NCBI GenBank assembly: GCA_017858295.1
Contig: JAFMBU010000004.1
Location: 1 to 30,166 of the forward strand
DNA from: Porticoccaceae bacterium
Lineage (GTDB): Bacteria > Pseudomonadota > Gammaproteobacteria > Pseudomonadales > Porticoccaceae
Length of the DNA: 30,166 nucleotides
Direction: 5' to 3'
A program made the translations under genes and the position numbers. Shown piece after piece: positions 20,467 through 29,584 of the stretch (position 1 is the stretch's first letter; each line of letters opens with the position of its first letter). The notes under the pieces were generated by a model that saw only the letters and a program-made list of their open reading frames with translations, did no database searches and was not told where the DNA came from.

Positions 20467-21642
20467 CTAGGACATTAGCTGAGTAATAAACAGCAGAATC
20501 CAGTCAACGAATCGTGAAAACAGGCCTGACTGAGCAATATCTTTCTCTGCAACCAGTGCTGTATCAATCAATATTTCATCGTTCAGGGAGACCTGTAGAC
20601 GGCCGAGCTCTTGTCCGGCGGAGATCGGCGCTTTAATTTGCTCGTCGACTAAAATATTGGCACTGAGGTTTTTCTGAGCGCCACGGGGCAAAGTCAGAGT
20701 GACATTTTCGGCGATGGTTAGATTGAGAAATTCTTCTTTTCCGTACCAAACTTTGGCGTTCTCTTTGATGATATCGCCAATAGAATAAATCGTCTTAGTG
20801 TCATAGTGACGAAAGCCATAGGAGAGCAATTTTTGTGTTTCTCGGGCTCTGGATTTGTCGCTATCGGCGCCCATCACCACTGAAATGAGGCGCATATCAC
20901 GACGCTTGGCGGAGGATACTAGGCAGTATCCGGCAGCATTGGTATGCCCAGTTTTTAGACCATCGACACTGCTATCGCGCCACAGCAGACGGTTTCTGTT
21001 GGGCTGGTTGATATTGTTGTACTTAAAGTATTTTTCCGAGTAGATACTGTAGTGCTCGGGGTGATCCTGAATAATTGCCCGAGCCAGTAACGAGAGATCA
21101 CGTGCCGTGGACACCATGCCCTCATAGGGCAGGCCGGTGGCATTAAAGTATTGAGTGGAGTCCATGCCTAGCAGGGAGGCCTGATGATTCATCACGTCAG
21201 CAAAGGCAACTTCATCGCCACTGATATGTTCGGCCAGTGCGATAGAGGCATCGTTACCGGACTGAATAATCACACCGCGCATCAAGTCGCTCACAGAGAC
21301 TCTGGTGCGGGGGTTTAAAAACATGGTTGAGCCATCAGTTTTGGCACCGCCTTTTTCCCAGGCATTGTCACTGATCAGCACCATCTCATCTTTGCTCATG
21401 CGTCCAGCAGCAATCTCATTAGAGACAATATAGGTGGTCATCATCTTGACTAGGCTGGCAGGGGGCAGCGGCATATCGGCGTTATTCTCAACTAGAATAT
21501 GCCCGGTGTTGGCATCGATAAGAATATAGGCTTTGGCCGCCAGCTCTGGTGGCGCGGGAATCAGTTGTTGTGCCTGCACCGCAGGCAGACCTTGCAAGCT
21601 CAGAAGAATTGCAGCAAAAGAGACAAGGTATTTTTTTAGCAT
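20467..21642 (-). CDS. dacA: D-alanyl-D-alanine carboxypeptidase (PBP5/6 family)
   Basis: DacA removes the terminal D-Ala of peptidoglycan pentapeptides in the periplasm. The 391 residues begin with a signal peptide (cleavage after VQA, about residue 24). The penicillin-binding motifs are SLVK (Ser63-Lys66), SGN (128-130) and KTGH (Lys230). A C-terminal beta domain follows, and the last ~15 residues (LFSRFVDWILLFITQLMS) form an amphipathic membrane anchor, as in PBP5. It is preceded by a 131-bp gap after rlpA that may contain its own promoter, though I saw none clearly. The dacA stop directly abuts an alternative start of ybeD. Confidence 0.96.
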   Translation of the reverse strand: MLKKYLVSFAAILLSLQGLPAVQAQQLIPAPPELAAKAYILIDANTGHILVENNADMPLPPASLVKMMTTYIVSNEIAAGRMSKDEMVLISDNAWEKGGAKTDGSTMFLNPRTRVSVSDLMRGVIIQSGNDASIALAEHISGDEVAFADVMNHQASLLGMDSTQYFNATGLPYEGMVSTARDLSLLARAIIQDHPEHYSIYSEKYFKYNNINQPNRNRLLWRDSSVDGLKTGHTNAAGYCLVSSAKRRDMRLISVVMGADSDKSRARETQKLLSYGFRHYDTKTIYSIGDIIKENAKVWYGKEEFLNLTIAENVTLTLPRGAQKNLSANILVDEQIKAPISAGQELGRLQVSLNDEILIDTALVAEKDIAQSGLFSRFVDWILLFITQLMS

Positions 21643-21774
21643 AATAGGACCGTGGTTTAAAAAAATTAGCGGAATCGTAAGCTTAACAGCTCAGTCGCTG
21701 GGATGCTCCCCTTGCGCTATGTTTAAGGGTTAATTTTAAGTCTTGGGATTGTCGAGTCGACTACTGCTGCGGAT

Positions 21775-22653
21775 TTAAGGAGAGACTGAAAAGGCTGACA
21801 GATTAACCGTTTTCTTAAGCATCGCTTTAAGACTTAGCAGTTCCATATTGTCGGCTATAGGGCCAATCCATAGTTTAAATAGATTGCCCTGATTGCGCAC
21901 CACCATGGGCTTTGAGGTAAGACCGCGAATCCTGCCCTGCATTTCATTGGCTAGAGTAATATCCCGAAACGCACCGACCTGCAAGTAATTGCCTGTAACC
22001 GCGGGCACCGCGGGTTTACTGGTTATTTTGGGGCTTGGTTTGACTGTAGCTTTGAGCCCGGCTTGAACTATGAGAGGCGGGTTGGCTAGGGTCTGTGGAT
22101 GGACTTCTGTGTCTATTACCTCAATTAAAACATTAGCCGTGCCTTTGTCGGCATAACCCAGTTTCATCGCCGCCACATAGGAGAGGTCGATTAAGCGCGC
22201 ACCATGAAATGGCCCGCGGTCATTAATTCGTACCACTACAGAGCGACCGTTTTCAATATTAGTTACGCGCGCATAGCAGGGAATAGGCAGGCTTTTATGG
22301 GCCGCCGTCATGCCATACATATTATAGACTTCACCATTAGAGGTCAGGCGACCGTGAAACTTAGTGCCATACCAGGAGGCGATACCAGTCTCTTTGTAAC
22401 CATTGCTACTGGGCAACACCCAATAGGTTTTACCAAAAACCTCGTAGGGACTTTTATTGCCGGCATTGGTAATCGGTTCTGACTTGGGTGTCGCGTTAGG
22501 TATCAGATTGGTGTCTATGCGCTTACCGGCGCCATCTTTTTCGACCCCTGGACTTATGCTGCAGGCACCGGTCATTAGAACCGTCAGCAAGATAGCGAGG
22601 GATTGGACTTTAGTCGAAAAATTATAGCTGCGCACAAGCATCTGGTACTGCAC
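21775..22653 (-). CDS. rlpA: Septal ring lytic transglycosylase RlpA
   Basis: RlpA cleaves denuded glycan strands at division sites. The 292 residues comprise a lipoprotein-like signal with Cys31 in MTGACS, a double-psi beta-barrel domain (GIASWYGTKFHGRLTSNGE to LIDLSYVAAMKLGY, about 90-165), and a C-terminal SPOR domain (about 222-292; YLQVGAFRD) that binds septal peptidoglycan. The acid residues matching P. aeruginosa Glu120 and Asp157 appear to be Glu108 (SNGE) and Asp145 (NDRGPF). The lipobox lacks the usual Leu at -3. The GTG start at 22653 overlaps the mltB end by 32 nt; ATG 22641 is an alternative with no better ribosome-binding site. Confidence 0.93.
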   Translation of the reverse strand: MQYQMLVRSYNFSTKVQSLAILLTVLMTGACSISPGVEKDGAGKRIDTNLIPNATPKSEPITNAGNKSPYEVFGKTYWVLPSSNGYKETGIASWYGTKFHGRLTSNGEVYNMYGMTAAHKSLPIPCYARVTNIENGRSVVVRINDRGPFHGARLIDLSYVAAMKLGYADKGTANVLIEVIDTEVHPQTLANPPLIVQAGLKATVKPSPKITSKPAVPAVTGNYLQVGAFRDITLANEMQGRIRGLTSKPMVVRNQGNLFKLWIGPIADNMELLSLKAMLKKTVNLSAFSVSP

Positions 22654-23662
22654 ATCTTTCTTGACGAATTAATTCACTCAGCTGGTAGACGGCCATGGCG
22701 TATTTGGTACGCGGGTTATAGCGGCTGATAACATAGAAGTTGTGCATGCCGAGCCAGTACTCGTTGCCATATTTGGCACTAAAGCGCATCGGCAGTGCCT
22801 TGGTCTCAGGTGGCAACGGCTCAATAATGTTGTAACCCTGAGCACCGAGCTCTGCCAGCGACAGTTTCGGACGGTGGAGCTTATTGAGTGTATCTTCCGC
22901 TGGATCACTGCTGATATTGGCTCGCACTGCGACTGTCTCGCCCTGTCTCCAGTGATGAGCGGAGAAGTAGCTGGCGACGCTGCCGATGGCATCGGTGGGG
23001 TTGTTCCAGATATCGGCAAATTGATCGCCGTCGAAGTCCACCGCATAGGCGCGATAGCTGCTCGGCATAAACTGTCCCCAGCCCATAGCGCCGGCATAGG
23101 ATCCGGTGAGTTCAATGGGATTCTGTTTTTGCTCGCGGGAGAGTAAAAAGAGATTTTCCAACTCGGCGGTAAAAAACCGCTTTCGCGATTCCCGCTTGTT
23201 GGTATAGGTGTAGTAATCAAAGGCCAGGGTGGTCAGGGCATCAACCACTTTATAGCTGCCGGTATTGCTGCCGTAATTGGTTTCGACGCCGATAATACTG
23301 ACGATAATCGCAGGGTCTACACCAAAATCACGCTGCGCCTGCTCCAGGGTTTCCCTGTGCTCTTGCCAAAACTTTACCCCGCCATTAATGCGCCGATCAG
23401 AGATAAAATGCTTGCGGTACTCGTGCCAGGGTTTAACCTTCTCCGCTGGACGGCTCATGGCTTTGACTATGGATTCTTGATGTTTGGCTACGCTCAGCCA
23501 GCTGACAATATCTTCTCGGGCAAACTCATGCTTCTCCACCATCAGATCGATAAATTCGGCGGCCTCTGGATGGGTGGAATAGTCTGCGTGACTGAGGCTC
23601 GCCAAGGGCAATGCAGTTAGAGCGGCGAGAGAGAGTAGTGCTGTTGCGAGATATTTTTTCAA
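22622..23662 (-). CDS. mltB: Lytic murein transglycosylase B (SltB1/MltB type)
   Basis: A periplasmic enzyme that cleaves the MurNAc-GlcNAc bond to form 1,6-anhydro ends. The 346 residues contain the family 103 motifs: catalytic Glu127 in GVETNYGSNTGSYKVVDAL, SYAGAMGWGQFMPSSYRAYAVDFDGD (residues split across about 187-212), and IWNNPTDAIGSVASYF. The signal peptide (cleavage after SHA, about residue 26) has no lipobox Cys, unlike E. coli MltB. The protein is therefore probably soluble, like Pseudomonas SltB1, which I recall occupying this same place between rodA and rlpA. It starts 9 bp after the rodA stop. Confidence 0.95.
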   Translation of the reverse strand: MKKYLATALLSLAALTALPLASLSHADYSTHPEAAEFIDLMVEKHEFAREDIVSWLSVAKHQESIVKAMSRPAEKVKPWHEYRKHFISDRRINGGVKFWQEHRETLEQAQRDFGVDPAIIVSIIGVETNYGSNTGSYKVVDALTTLAFDYYTYTNKRESRKRFFTAELENLFLLSREQKQNPIELTGSYAGAMGWGQFMPSSYRAYAVDFDGDQFADIWNNPTDAIGSVASYFSAHHWRQGETVAVRANISSDPAEDTLNKLHRPKLSLAELGAQGYNIIEPLPPETKALPMRFSAKYGNEYWLGMHNFYVISRYNPRTKYAMAVYQLSELIRQERCAVPDACAQL

Positions 23663-23671
23663 AGGTTTTCC

Positions 23672-24799
23672 CTAAATCCGTTTTTGCTCAGTGCTGATAG
23701 CCATCAGGATACCAAATCCACTAAACAGAGTCACAATTGCTGAGCCGCCATAGCTAATAAATGGCAGCGGTGCACCAACCACCGGCAAGATACCGGAAAC
23801 CATGCCCATATTGACAAATATATAGACAAAAAAGGTCAGGCTTAAAGTGCCTGCCACCAGTCGACTAAATAGTGTTTGAGCATTCAGTGCAATGACCATG
23901 CAGCGGCCGATTAGTAATAGATAGACCAGCAGTAGACTGAGCACACCGATCAAGCCAAATTCCTCGGCCAGCACGGCAATAATAAAGTCCGTGTGACTCT
24001 CGGGGAGAAAGTTGAGCTGTGACTGAGTGCCCTGAGTCCAACCTTTGCCACTCCAGCCACCAGAGCCGATAGCAGTGGTCGATTGAATAATATTCCAGCC
24101 AGCGCCGAGTTTGTCTTCCCCGGGATTGAGCAGTGTCAGCACGCGCTGTTTTTGATAGTCGAGTAGCACGTAAAACCACAGTGTCGGAATAGCTGCCAGT
24201 GCCAGCAGGCCAGTGGCTACTAGGTAGCGCTTGCGCAGTCCGGCGAGAAAGATAGCAAAAAATCCCGATGAAAAAATAATCAGCGATGTGCCCAGATCAG
24301 GTTGCCTGGCGACCAGAAAAACCGGCAGCAGGGTAGCCAGGGTGGCAACAAACACATATTTAAATCGCGGTGGCATATAGCGTTTACTGAGATAGGCCGA
24401 GACCATCATGGGAACCGCAATCTTCATTAATTCAGAGGGTTGAAAGCGAGTAAAACCCAAGTCGAGCCAGCGCTGAGCGCCCTTTGCACCCACACCAAAA
24501 AACAATACCGCGATCAAGGATAGCAGGCCGCCGATATAAATCAGCAGTGATCCGCGCTCCCAAAATCGCGGTTTAAACTGGGCCATCACCAGCATCGCAA
24601 ACAGACCCACCAGCATAAAGGTAGCCTGACGTTTGACGTAGAAAATACTCTGGCCGCTGGCGCTGTAAAGCACGGTTAAACCTATACCGCAGAGCGTCAG
24701 CAACAGCAGCAGCAAAGGAATATCTAAATGCAGAACTCGGGAGGGTCGTCGATCGCCACCGGGGTTGTTGAGCTGGCGAACAAAATCATTTCTATGCAT
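23672..24799 (-). CDS. rodA: Rod shape-determining peptidoglycan glycosyltransferase RodA
   Basis: RodA is the SEDS-family polymerase of the elongation complex, working with the PBP2 gene just upstream. The 375 residues (E. coli 370) form about ten membrane helices. Family landmarks are YSASG near residue 45, KGAQRWLDLGFTRFQPSELMK with the invariant Glu of QPSE, ARQPDLGTSL, LNPGEDKLGAGWNIIQS, GWTQGTQSQLNFLPESHTDF, and the C-terminal PLPFISYGGS. It starts 6 bp after mrdA. The QLNFLPESHTDF segment and the PBP2 neighbour favour RodA over FtsW. Confidence 0.97.
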   Translation of the reverse strand: MHRNDFVRQLNNPGGDRRPSRVLHLDIPLLLLLLTLCGIGLTVLYSASGQSIFYVKRQATFMLVGLFAMLVMAQFKPRFWERGSLLIYIGGLLSLIAVLFFGVGAKGAQRWLDLGFTRFQPSELMKIAVPMMVSAYLSKRYMPPRFKYVFVATLATLLPVFLVARQPDLGTSLIIFSSGFFAIFLAGLRKRYLVATGLLALAAIPTLWFYVLLDYQKQRVLTLLNPGEDKLGAGWNIIQSTTAIGSGGWSGKGWTQGTQSQLNFLPESHTDFIIAVLAEEFGLIGVLSLLLVYLLLIGRCMVIALNAQTLFSRLVAGTLSLTFFVYIFVNMGMVSGILPVVGAPLPFISYGGSAIVTLFSGFGILMAISTEQKRI

Positions 24800-24805
24800 G
24801 GTTGA

Positions 24806-26665
24806 TTACCTGTTCACCAGAGTAGCAGACTCTTGAGACGCCATATAGGCATCAAAGACTGCCCGTGCAATAGGTGCTGCGGAGGAGCCACCATGCTCAC
24901 CATTTTCAACAATTAAGCCTATAGCGATCTTCGGGTCTGCCACTGGGGCAAAGGCGACAAACAGAGCGTGATCCCACTGATTTTTCTCCAGCTTGCTGCT
25001 GTCATATTTTTCTTCGGCGTCAATACTGATGGCCTGGGCGGTACCGGTTTTTCCGGCAATTTTATAGTCCAGTCCTTGACTGATACTCCGCGCAGTGCCG
25101 CGGCTACTGTGAACAACATCTTCCATGGCCTTGTGCATATAGTCCCAGTGCTTGTCACTGATATTGATATTAGTGCCAGGTGGAGGGGGCGCTTGTTCTA
25201 TGCCATTTATCGATTTGACCAAGCGCGGTGTGCGCAGATCCCCACGGCTAGCAATACGCGCAGACATCACCGCCAATTGCAGTGGTGTAGTGAGCATAAA
25301 CCCCTGGCCAATACTGGTATTAATGGTGTCGCCATTAAACCAACTCTGCCCATGAGCGCCTTTTTTCCAGGCTCTATTGGGCATGATGCCAGGTCTTTCT
25401 CCAGGCATGTCTATACCGGTTCTGGCGCCGAGGCCAAACTGTGAGCCGTAATCTGAGAGCAGATCTATACCGGTCTTAACGCCCAAACCATAAAAGTAGA
25501 TATTGCAGGACTCGATAATCGCTTTGGATAAATCGACGCCGTCGCCATGACCGCCACGGGCAAAGTTGTGATCCCGCCAGGGACGCTCAATACCTTTGAA
25601 ATAGAAATAACCATTGTCATTAATCTGGTAGCTGGGACTGACAATATTATGTTGCAGGGCGATCAGGCCAAACATGGGTTTAATTGTTGAACCCGGTGGG
25701 TACTGCCCGCGAATGGAGCGGTCAAAAAGTGGCCGATCTTTGGAGTAGAGCAGGCCGTCGTAGTTTTTTTGGCTAATGCCGGTAACAAATAAGTTCGGGT
25801 CATAACTGGGGGTGCTGACCATGGCAAGAATGCCACCGGTCTCAATTTCAATGGCTACCAGTGCGCCGCGTTCGCCGTTAAACGCTTCAAAGGCGACGCG
25901 CTGCAGATCGGAGTCCAGATACAGCGTAAGATTGTCGCCGGGCAGAGCAGGGGTCTGTTCCAGGATACGCATGGCTCGCCCTCGGGCATTGGTCTCTACC
26001 TGCTCGCTGCCGACAGTGCCAAGTAGTTGCGTCTCATAGAACTTTTCTAAACCGATCTTGCCAATCGAATCAGTGCCACTGTATTTCACCCCATCAATGG
26101 CCTGGCTCTCCCGCTCATTGATACGGCCCACGTAGCCTACTGCATGGGCAAAGAGGTCTTTATGAGGATAGTGACGAATCAAGCGGGCAGAGGTTTCGGC
26201 ACCGCCCAAGCGATGGCCATTAACAGCCAATATGGCGCGTTCCGCTTCACTCAGATTGATATGCAAGGTGGTCTGCTCGAAAGGACGTCGGCGAGACAGC
26301 TGCTTGCGAAAACGCTGGAGATCACGTTCGGAAATAGTAATCAATTTGCCCAGTTCACTGAGTAATTGCTCAATGTTGTCGCTGCGTTCAGGCACTATGG
26401 TCAAGTCGTAACTGGGGCGATTGTCGGCGATCAATTCCCCTTTGCGATCGTAGATTAACCCACGCGCAGGCGGTAGTGGCCGAACCAAAACGCGATTATT
26501 GTTGGATTGGGTGGCGAAATCTTCGTAGCGGGAAATTTGTAGATCAAAGTATCGCAGACTTAACACTATGGATAATAAGAGCGTTACCAGAGTGCCGAAA
26601 AACAGCCTGCGGGCGAATAGCTGTCGCTCCCGTGCCGGATCTGAAAAAGCCCCATCGTGCATCAT
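24806..26665 (-). CDS. mrdA: Penicillin-binding protein 2 (elongation transpeptidase)
   Basis: PBP2 cross-links new side-wall peptidoglycan and activates RodA. The 619 residues contain a cytoplasmic start, one membrane helix (about 21-40), the pedestal/dimerisation domain from RPLPPARGLIYDRKGE, and the transpeptidase domain with STIK (Ser326-Lys329), SCN (386-388) and KTGT (Lys539). ATG 26665 is preceded by GGTGA about 9 nt upstream; a second ATG follows directly. It lies upstream of rodA and downstream of rlmH, the usual order. Confidence 0.97.
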   Translation of the reverse strand: MMHDGAFSDPARERQLFARRLFFGTLVTLLLSIVLSLRYFDLQISRYEDFATQSNNNRVLVRPLPPARGLIYDRKGELIADNRPSYDLTIVPERSDNIEQLLSELGKLITISERDLQRFRKQLSRRRPFEQTTLHINLSEAERAILAVNGHRLGGAETSARLIRHYPHKDLFAHAVGYVGRINERESQAIDGVKYSGTDSIGKIGLEKFYETQLLGTVGSEQVETNARGRAMRILEQTPALPGDNLTLYLDSDLQRVAFEAFNGERGALVAIEIETGGILAMVSTPSYDPNLFVTGISQKNYDGLLYSKDRPLFDRSIRGQYPPGSTIKPMFGLIALQHNIVSPSYQINDNGYFYFKGIERPWRDHNFARGGHGDGVDLSKAIIESCNIYFYGLGVKTGIDLLSDYGSQFGLGARTGIDMPGERPGIMPNRAWKKGAHGQSWFNGDTINTSIGQGFMLTTPLQLAVMSARIASRGDLRTPRLVKSINGIEQAPPPPGTNINISDKHWDYMHKAMEDVVHSSRGTARSISQGLDYKIAGKTGTAQAISIDAEEKYDSSKLEKNQWDHALFVAFAPVADPKIAIGLIVENGEHGGSSAAPIARAVFDAYMASQESATLVNR

Positions 26666-26694
26666 ATTAATCTGTCACCGTGAATCCATGGTCG

Positions 26695-27165
26695 CTAACT
26701 GCGATGATAAGGATGATTGGCATTTATAGTCCAAGCCCGGTAGAGCTGTTCCATTAACACAATGCGCACCAGTGGATGAGGCATGGTTAGCTCCGACAGT
26801 GACCAGCGCATATTGGCCCGCGCCAGACATTCACTCGAGAGACCATCTGGCCCGCCGATTAGCAGACAGATATCGCGACCATTCATCTGCCAATCAGCCA
26901 AATTGGCTGCCAGCTTCTCTGTGCTCATTGAGCGACCCAGCACATCTAAAGCAACCACAAAGTCCTGATCGCCAATAACTTTTAATAAGGCTTGGCTCTC
27001 TTTTTCTATAGCTTTGCTGGCAGGCTGGTTTTTACCCCGGGCTCCCAGTGCTATTTCAATGGTTTCGACGCGCAGCTCTGGAGGCATACGTTTGCCGTAC
27101 TCAGTACAGCCAGATTCAACCCATGCGGGCATCCGTGTACCCACTGCCAGAAGCTTAAGTTTCAT
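26695..27165 (-). CDS. rlmH: 23S rRNA (pseudouridine1915-N3)-methyltransferase
   Basis: RlmH methylates pseudouridine 1915 in helix 69 of 23S rRNA, acting on the assembled 70S ribosome. The 156 residues match the SPOUT-class family (E. coli 155). The SAM-binding knot contains LLIGGPDGLS, and the C-terminus LYRAWTINANHPYHR is diagnostic. The start MKLKLLAVGTRMPAWV is typical. It lies 15 bp after rsfS. Confidence 0.97.
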   Translation of the reverse strand: MKLKLLAVGTRMPAWVESGCTEYGKRMPPELRVETIEIALGARGKNQPASKAIEKESQALLKVIGDQDFVVALDVLGRSMSTEKLAANLADWQMNGRDICLLIGGPDGLSSECLARANMRWSLSELTMPHPLVRIVLMEQLYRAWTINANHPYHRS

Positions 27166-27180
27166 CTGCGGTCAACGTGC

Positions 27181-27558
27181 CTAGTCAATATCGCCGAGCA
27201 GGTGGCGTTGGTTTTCTGGATCCTCTTGGGCATCTCCTGGGCGCATTGACCAGAGTCGTTCAAGATCGTAGAAAGCACGGGTGGCAGGCAGCATAACGTG
27301 CACAATCACATCGCCAAAATCCACCAGTATCCACTCAGAGGTATCGTCGCCCTCGACGCCAATAATACTGAAGCCAGCTTTCTTACCTTCAACGGCGACA
27401 TTGCTCGCCAGAGACTTTACCTGGCGGTTGGAATTACCGCTGGCAACGATCATATGATCCATCACTCCGGTGAGTTCGCGAACGTCCAGGGCAATAATAT
27501 TTTGCGCTTTAACTTCTTCTAGCGCGGCGATAACAACGTCTTTTAATGATTGGCTCAT
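27181..27558 (-). CDS. rsfS: Ribosomal silencing factor RsfS
   Basis: RsfS binds ribosomal protein uL14 and blocks subunit joining when nutrients run low. The 125 residues belong to the DUF143/YbeB family: NIIALDVRELTGVMDHMIVASGNSNRQVKS, GDDTSEWILVDFGDVIVHVM and RAFYDLERLW (longer segments given here in part). It lies 10 bp after nadD, as in most proteobacteria, and ends 15 bp before rlmH, another ribosome-directed gene. Confidence 0.96.
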   Translation of the reverse strand: MSQSLKDVVIAALEEVKAQNIIALDVRELTGVMDHMIVASGNSNRQVKSLASNVAVEGKKAGFSIIGVEGDDTSEWILVDFGDVIVHVMLPATRAFYDLERLWSMRPGDAQEDPENQRHLLGDID

Positions 27559-27568
27559 AGTGGAAAAA

Positions 27569-28201
27569 TTACTCGTATAAATCGTATTGATGAATGTAGT
27601 TAACGACTGCTGCCGGCGTCAGGAAGTCAATCCCATCACCGTGCTTGATCTTATCGCGTATTTGCGTCGATGAGATTGCCAGCCTAGTGGTGTCACAAAA
27701 GTACAGTTTACCAGCGCTGCAGTGTTTTAGTTGCGGTAAATCGTCGCAGCGGTGCCGATTTATCCAATCAGCTAAAACGCCAGAGGCTGGCAGCACGTAA
27801 TTGGGTCTTGCGGAGACGACTAAGTGACAGTAGTCGGTCAGCTGTTGCCACTCTCGCCAGCTATCCAAGGTGATCAGCACATCGATACCTATGCACAGGT
27901 ACAGCGGCACATCTCCACCAATTTGCTGCCTAACTTGGCGCAGCGTATCTATGGTGTAAGTGGCGCCACCACGCTGTAGTTCAATATCGTCGGCCACCAG
28001 CTGAGGATAGTCTGCTACTGCGATTTGCAGCATGGCCATACGCTGTTCAGCGGAGACACTCAATGCCTCGCGATGCGGTGGCAGCGAGCAGGGAATCATG
28101 CGCATGCTGTCAACATCAAGCAGCTCGGCAAGCTCTACGGCAATCCGCAGATGGCCCAGATGAATGGGGTTGAAGGTACCGCCAAAGAGGGCAACAGACA
28201 T
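27569..28201 (-). CDS. nadD: Nicotinate-nucleotide adenylyltransferase
   Basis: NadD adenylates nicotinate mononucleotide to deamido-NAD in NAD synthesis. From ATG 28201 it has 210 residues (E. coli 213) and begins MSVALFGGTFNPIHLGHLR, which carries the nucleotidyl-transfer motif GGTFxPxHxGH. The second signature ISSTQIRDKI is near the C-terminus. The upstream ATG 28228 would add nine residues and overlap proA. I prefer 28201, which lies one base past the proA stop and fits the family N-terminus, though neither start has a strong ribosome-binding site. Confidence 0.95.
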   Translation of the reverse strand: MSVALFGGTFNPIHLGHLRIAVELAELLDVDSMRMIPCSLPPHREALSVSAEQRMAMLQIAVADYPQLVADDIELQRGGATYTIDTLRQVRQQIGGDVPLYLCIGIDVLITLDSWREWQQLTDYCHLVVSARPNYVLPASGVLADWINRHRCDDLPQLKHCSAGKLYFCDTTRLAISSTQIRDKIKHGDGIDFLTPAAVVNYIHQYDLYE

Positions 28202-28202
28202 A

Positions 28203-29459
28203 TTATTGACGAATCTGTCCGTCGCCATAGACCACCCACTTCTGGCTTGTTAGCCCTTCGAGGCCAACGGGCCCGCGGGCGTGTATTTTATCTGTAGAGA
28301 TGCCGATCTCGGCGCCCAAACCGTATTCAAAGCCATCGGCAAAGCGCGTTGAGGCATTGACCATTACTGAACTAGAGTCCACCTCGCGGATAAAGCGGTT
28401 AGCGCGTTCTTGGTCTTCGGTAACTATGGCTTCGGTGTGCTTAGAGCTGTAGTTATTAATGTGCTCTATAGCTTCATCGAGACCGGCGATTATCTTGATC
28501 GACAAAATAGGTGCCAGATACTCTAGGCTCCAATCGTCCTCGTTAGCGGCAATAGCTGAGGCAATAATTGCGCAGGTTTTATCGCAGCCGCGCAGCTCGA
28601 CCTTTTTCTCGGCGTACAAGGCCGCTAATTCAGGCAGCACTGTTCCAGCCACTGATTCGGCCACCAATAGAGATTCCATGGCATTGCAGACGCCATAGCG
28701 ATGGGTTTTGGCATTTAGGGCAATGGCCACAGCTTTTTGCAGATCGGCACGATCGTCAATATAGACATGGCAGTTGCCATCTAAATGCTTGATAACCGGC
28801 ACACGAGCATCGGCACTGATTCTCTCGATAAGACTTTTACCGCCTCGGGGCACAATAACATCCACATAGTCGGTCATCGTAATCAGTTCACCCACAGCTG
28901 CACGATCAGTGGTATTGACCACCTGAACCACAGCCTCGGGCAGACCTACTTTGATCAACCCCTGATTAATACAGGCTGCAATTGCCTGGTTCGATTGAAT
29001 CGCTTCACTGCCGCCACGCAAAATAGTGGCATTACCAGACTTCAGGCAGAGGCTGGCTGCGTCTATGGTCACATTGGGGCGGGACTCATAAATAATCCCT
29101 ACCACACCCAGGGGAACGCGCATCTTGCCGAGCTTAATACCGCTTGGACGATCCTGTAGATCGGTTACTTCACCTATAGGGTCGGGTAGTTCTGCAACCT
29201 GGTGCAGCCCTTCTATCATCGCATCTATGCGTTCCGGATTCAGTTCTAGACGATCGAGCAGTGCGGCATCTAGACCATTGGTGGTGCCATTTTGCATATC
29301 CACAGCATTGGCCGATAACAGCTCGTCGCGGCCACGGTGGAGGGCTTCGGCAATGGCCAGAAGTGCGCTGTTTTTTAGTGCGGTATCCGCAGCAGCAATG
29401 ATTCGAGAGGCCTCTCGAGCCTGGCTGCCTAGGGTTTGCATATAAGCTTTAATATTCAT
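28203..29459 (-). CDS. proA: Gamma-glutamyl phosphate reductase
   Basis: ProA reduces gamma-glutamyl phosphate to glutamate semialdehyde with NADPH, the second step of proline synthesis. The 418 residues match the family (E. coli 417). Conserved parts are LGVVGIIYESRPNVTIDAAS, LKSGNATILRGGSEAI, VIVPRGGKSLIERI, the catalytic Cys in YGVCNAMESLLV, and NASTRFADGFEYGLGAEIGIST. It heads the minus-strand block, with a candidate promoter at 29500-29529. proB is not in the window. Confidence 0.97.
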   Translation of the reverse strand: MNIKAYMQTLGSQAREASRIIAAADTALKNSALLAIAEALHRGRDELLSANAVDMQNGTTNGLDAALLDRLELNPERIDAMIEGLHQVAELPDPIGEVTDLQDRPSGIKLGKMRVPLGVVGIIYESRPNVTIDAASLCLKSGNATILRGGSEAIQSNQAIAACINQGLIKVGLPEAVVQVVNTTDRAAVGELITMTDYVDVIVPRGGKSLIERISADARVPVIKHLDGNCHVYIDDRADLQKAVAIALNAKTHRYGVCNAMESLLVAESVAGTVLPELAALYAEKKVELRGCDKTCAIIASAIAANEDDWSLEYLAPILSIKIIAGLDEAIEHINNYSSKHTEAIVTEDQERANRFIREVDSSSVMVNASTRFADGFEYGLGAEIGISTDKIHARGPVGLEGLTSQKWVVYGDGQIRQ

Positions 29460-29499
29460 AGTTATTGGTTAGCTACAGTCATTACAATCTAAAGCCGCC

Positions 29500-29529
29500 A
29501 TTATACGTATAGAGTAGAAATAATGCCGG
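29500..29529 (-). promoter_or_regulatory. Candidate promoter of the proA-nadD block
   Basis: On the minus strand a perfect TATAAT (29500-29505) lies about 40 bp before the proA ATG. The -35 is weak: CCGGCA (29524-29529) at 18-bp spacing, three of six matches. The -10 overlaps a 10-bp palindrome, TATACGTATA (29502-29511). It faces the divergent sirtuin gene, whose own promoter I could not place. Confidence 0.45.
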
Positions 29530-29584
29530 ACTTTCAGGCATTGCCAATCCGCCTCAAAAATCGACGTAGCCCCAAGGTGAATCA

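Noticed and set aside
22678..23220. A 180-codon minus-strand frame inside mltB in another phase
   Set aside because: The mltB frame covers the same bases with complete family motifs; the alternative product is low-complexity and has no motif.
24968..25444. A 158-codon plus-strand frame opposite mrdA
   Set aside because: It lies wholly within the strongly supported PBP2 transpeptidase domain and shows no motif or start signal.
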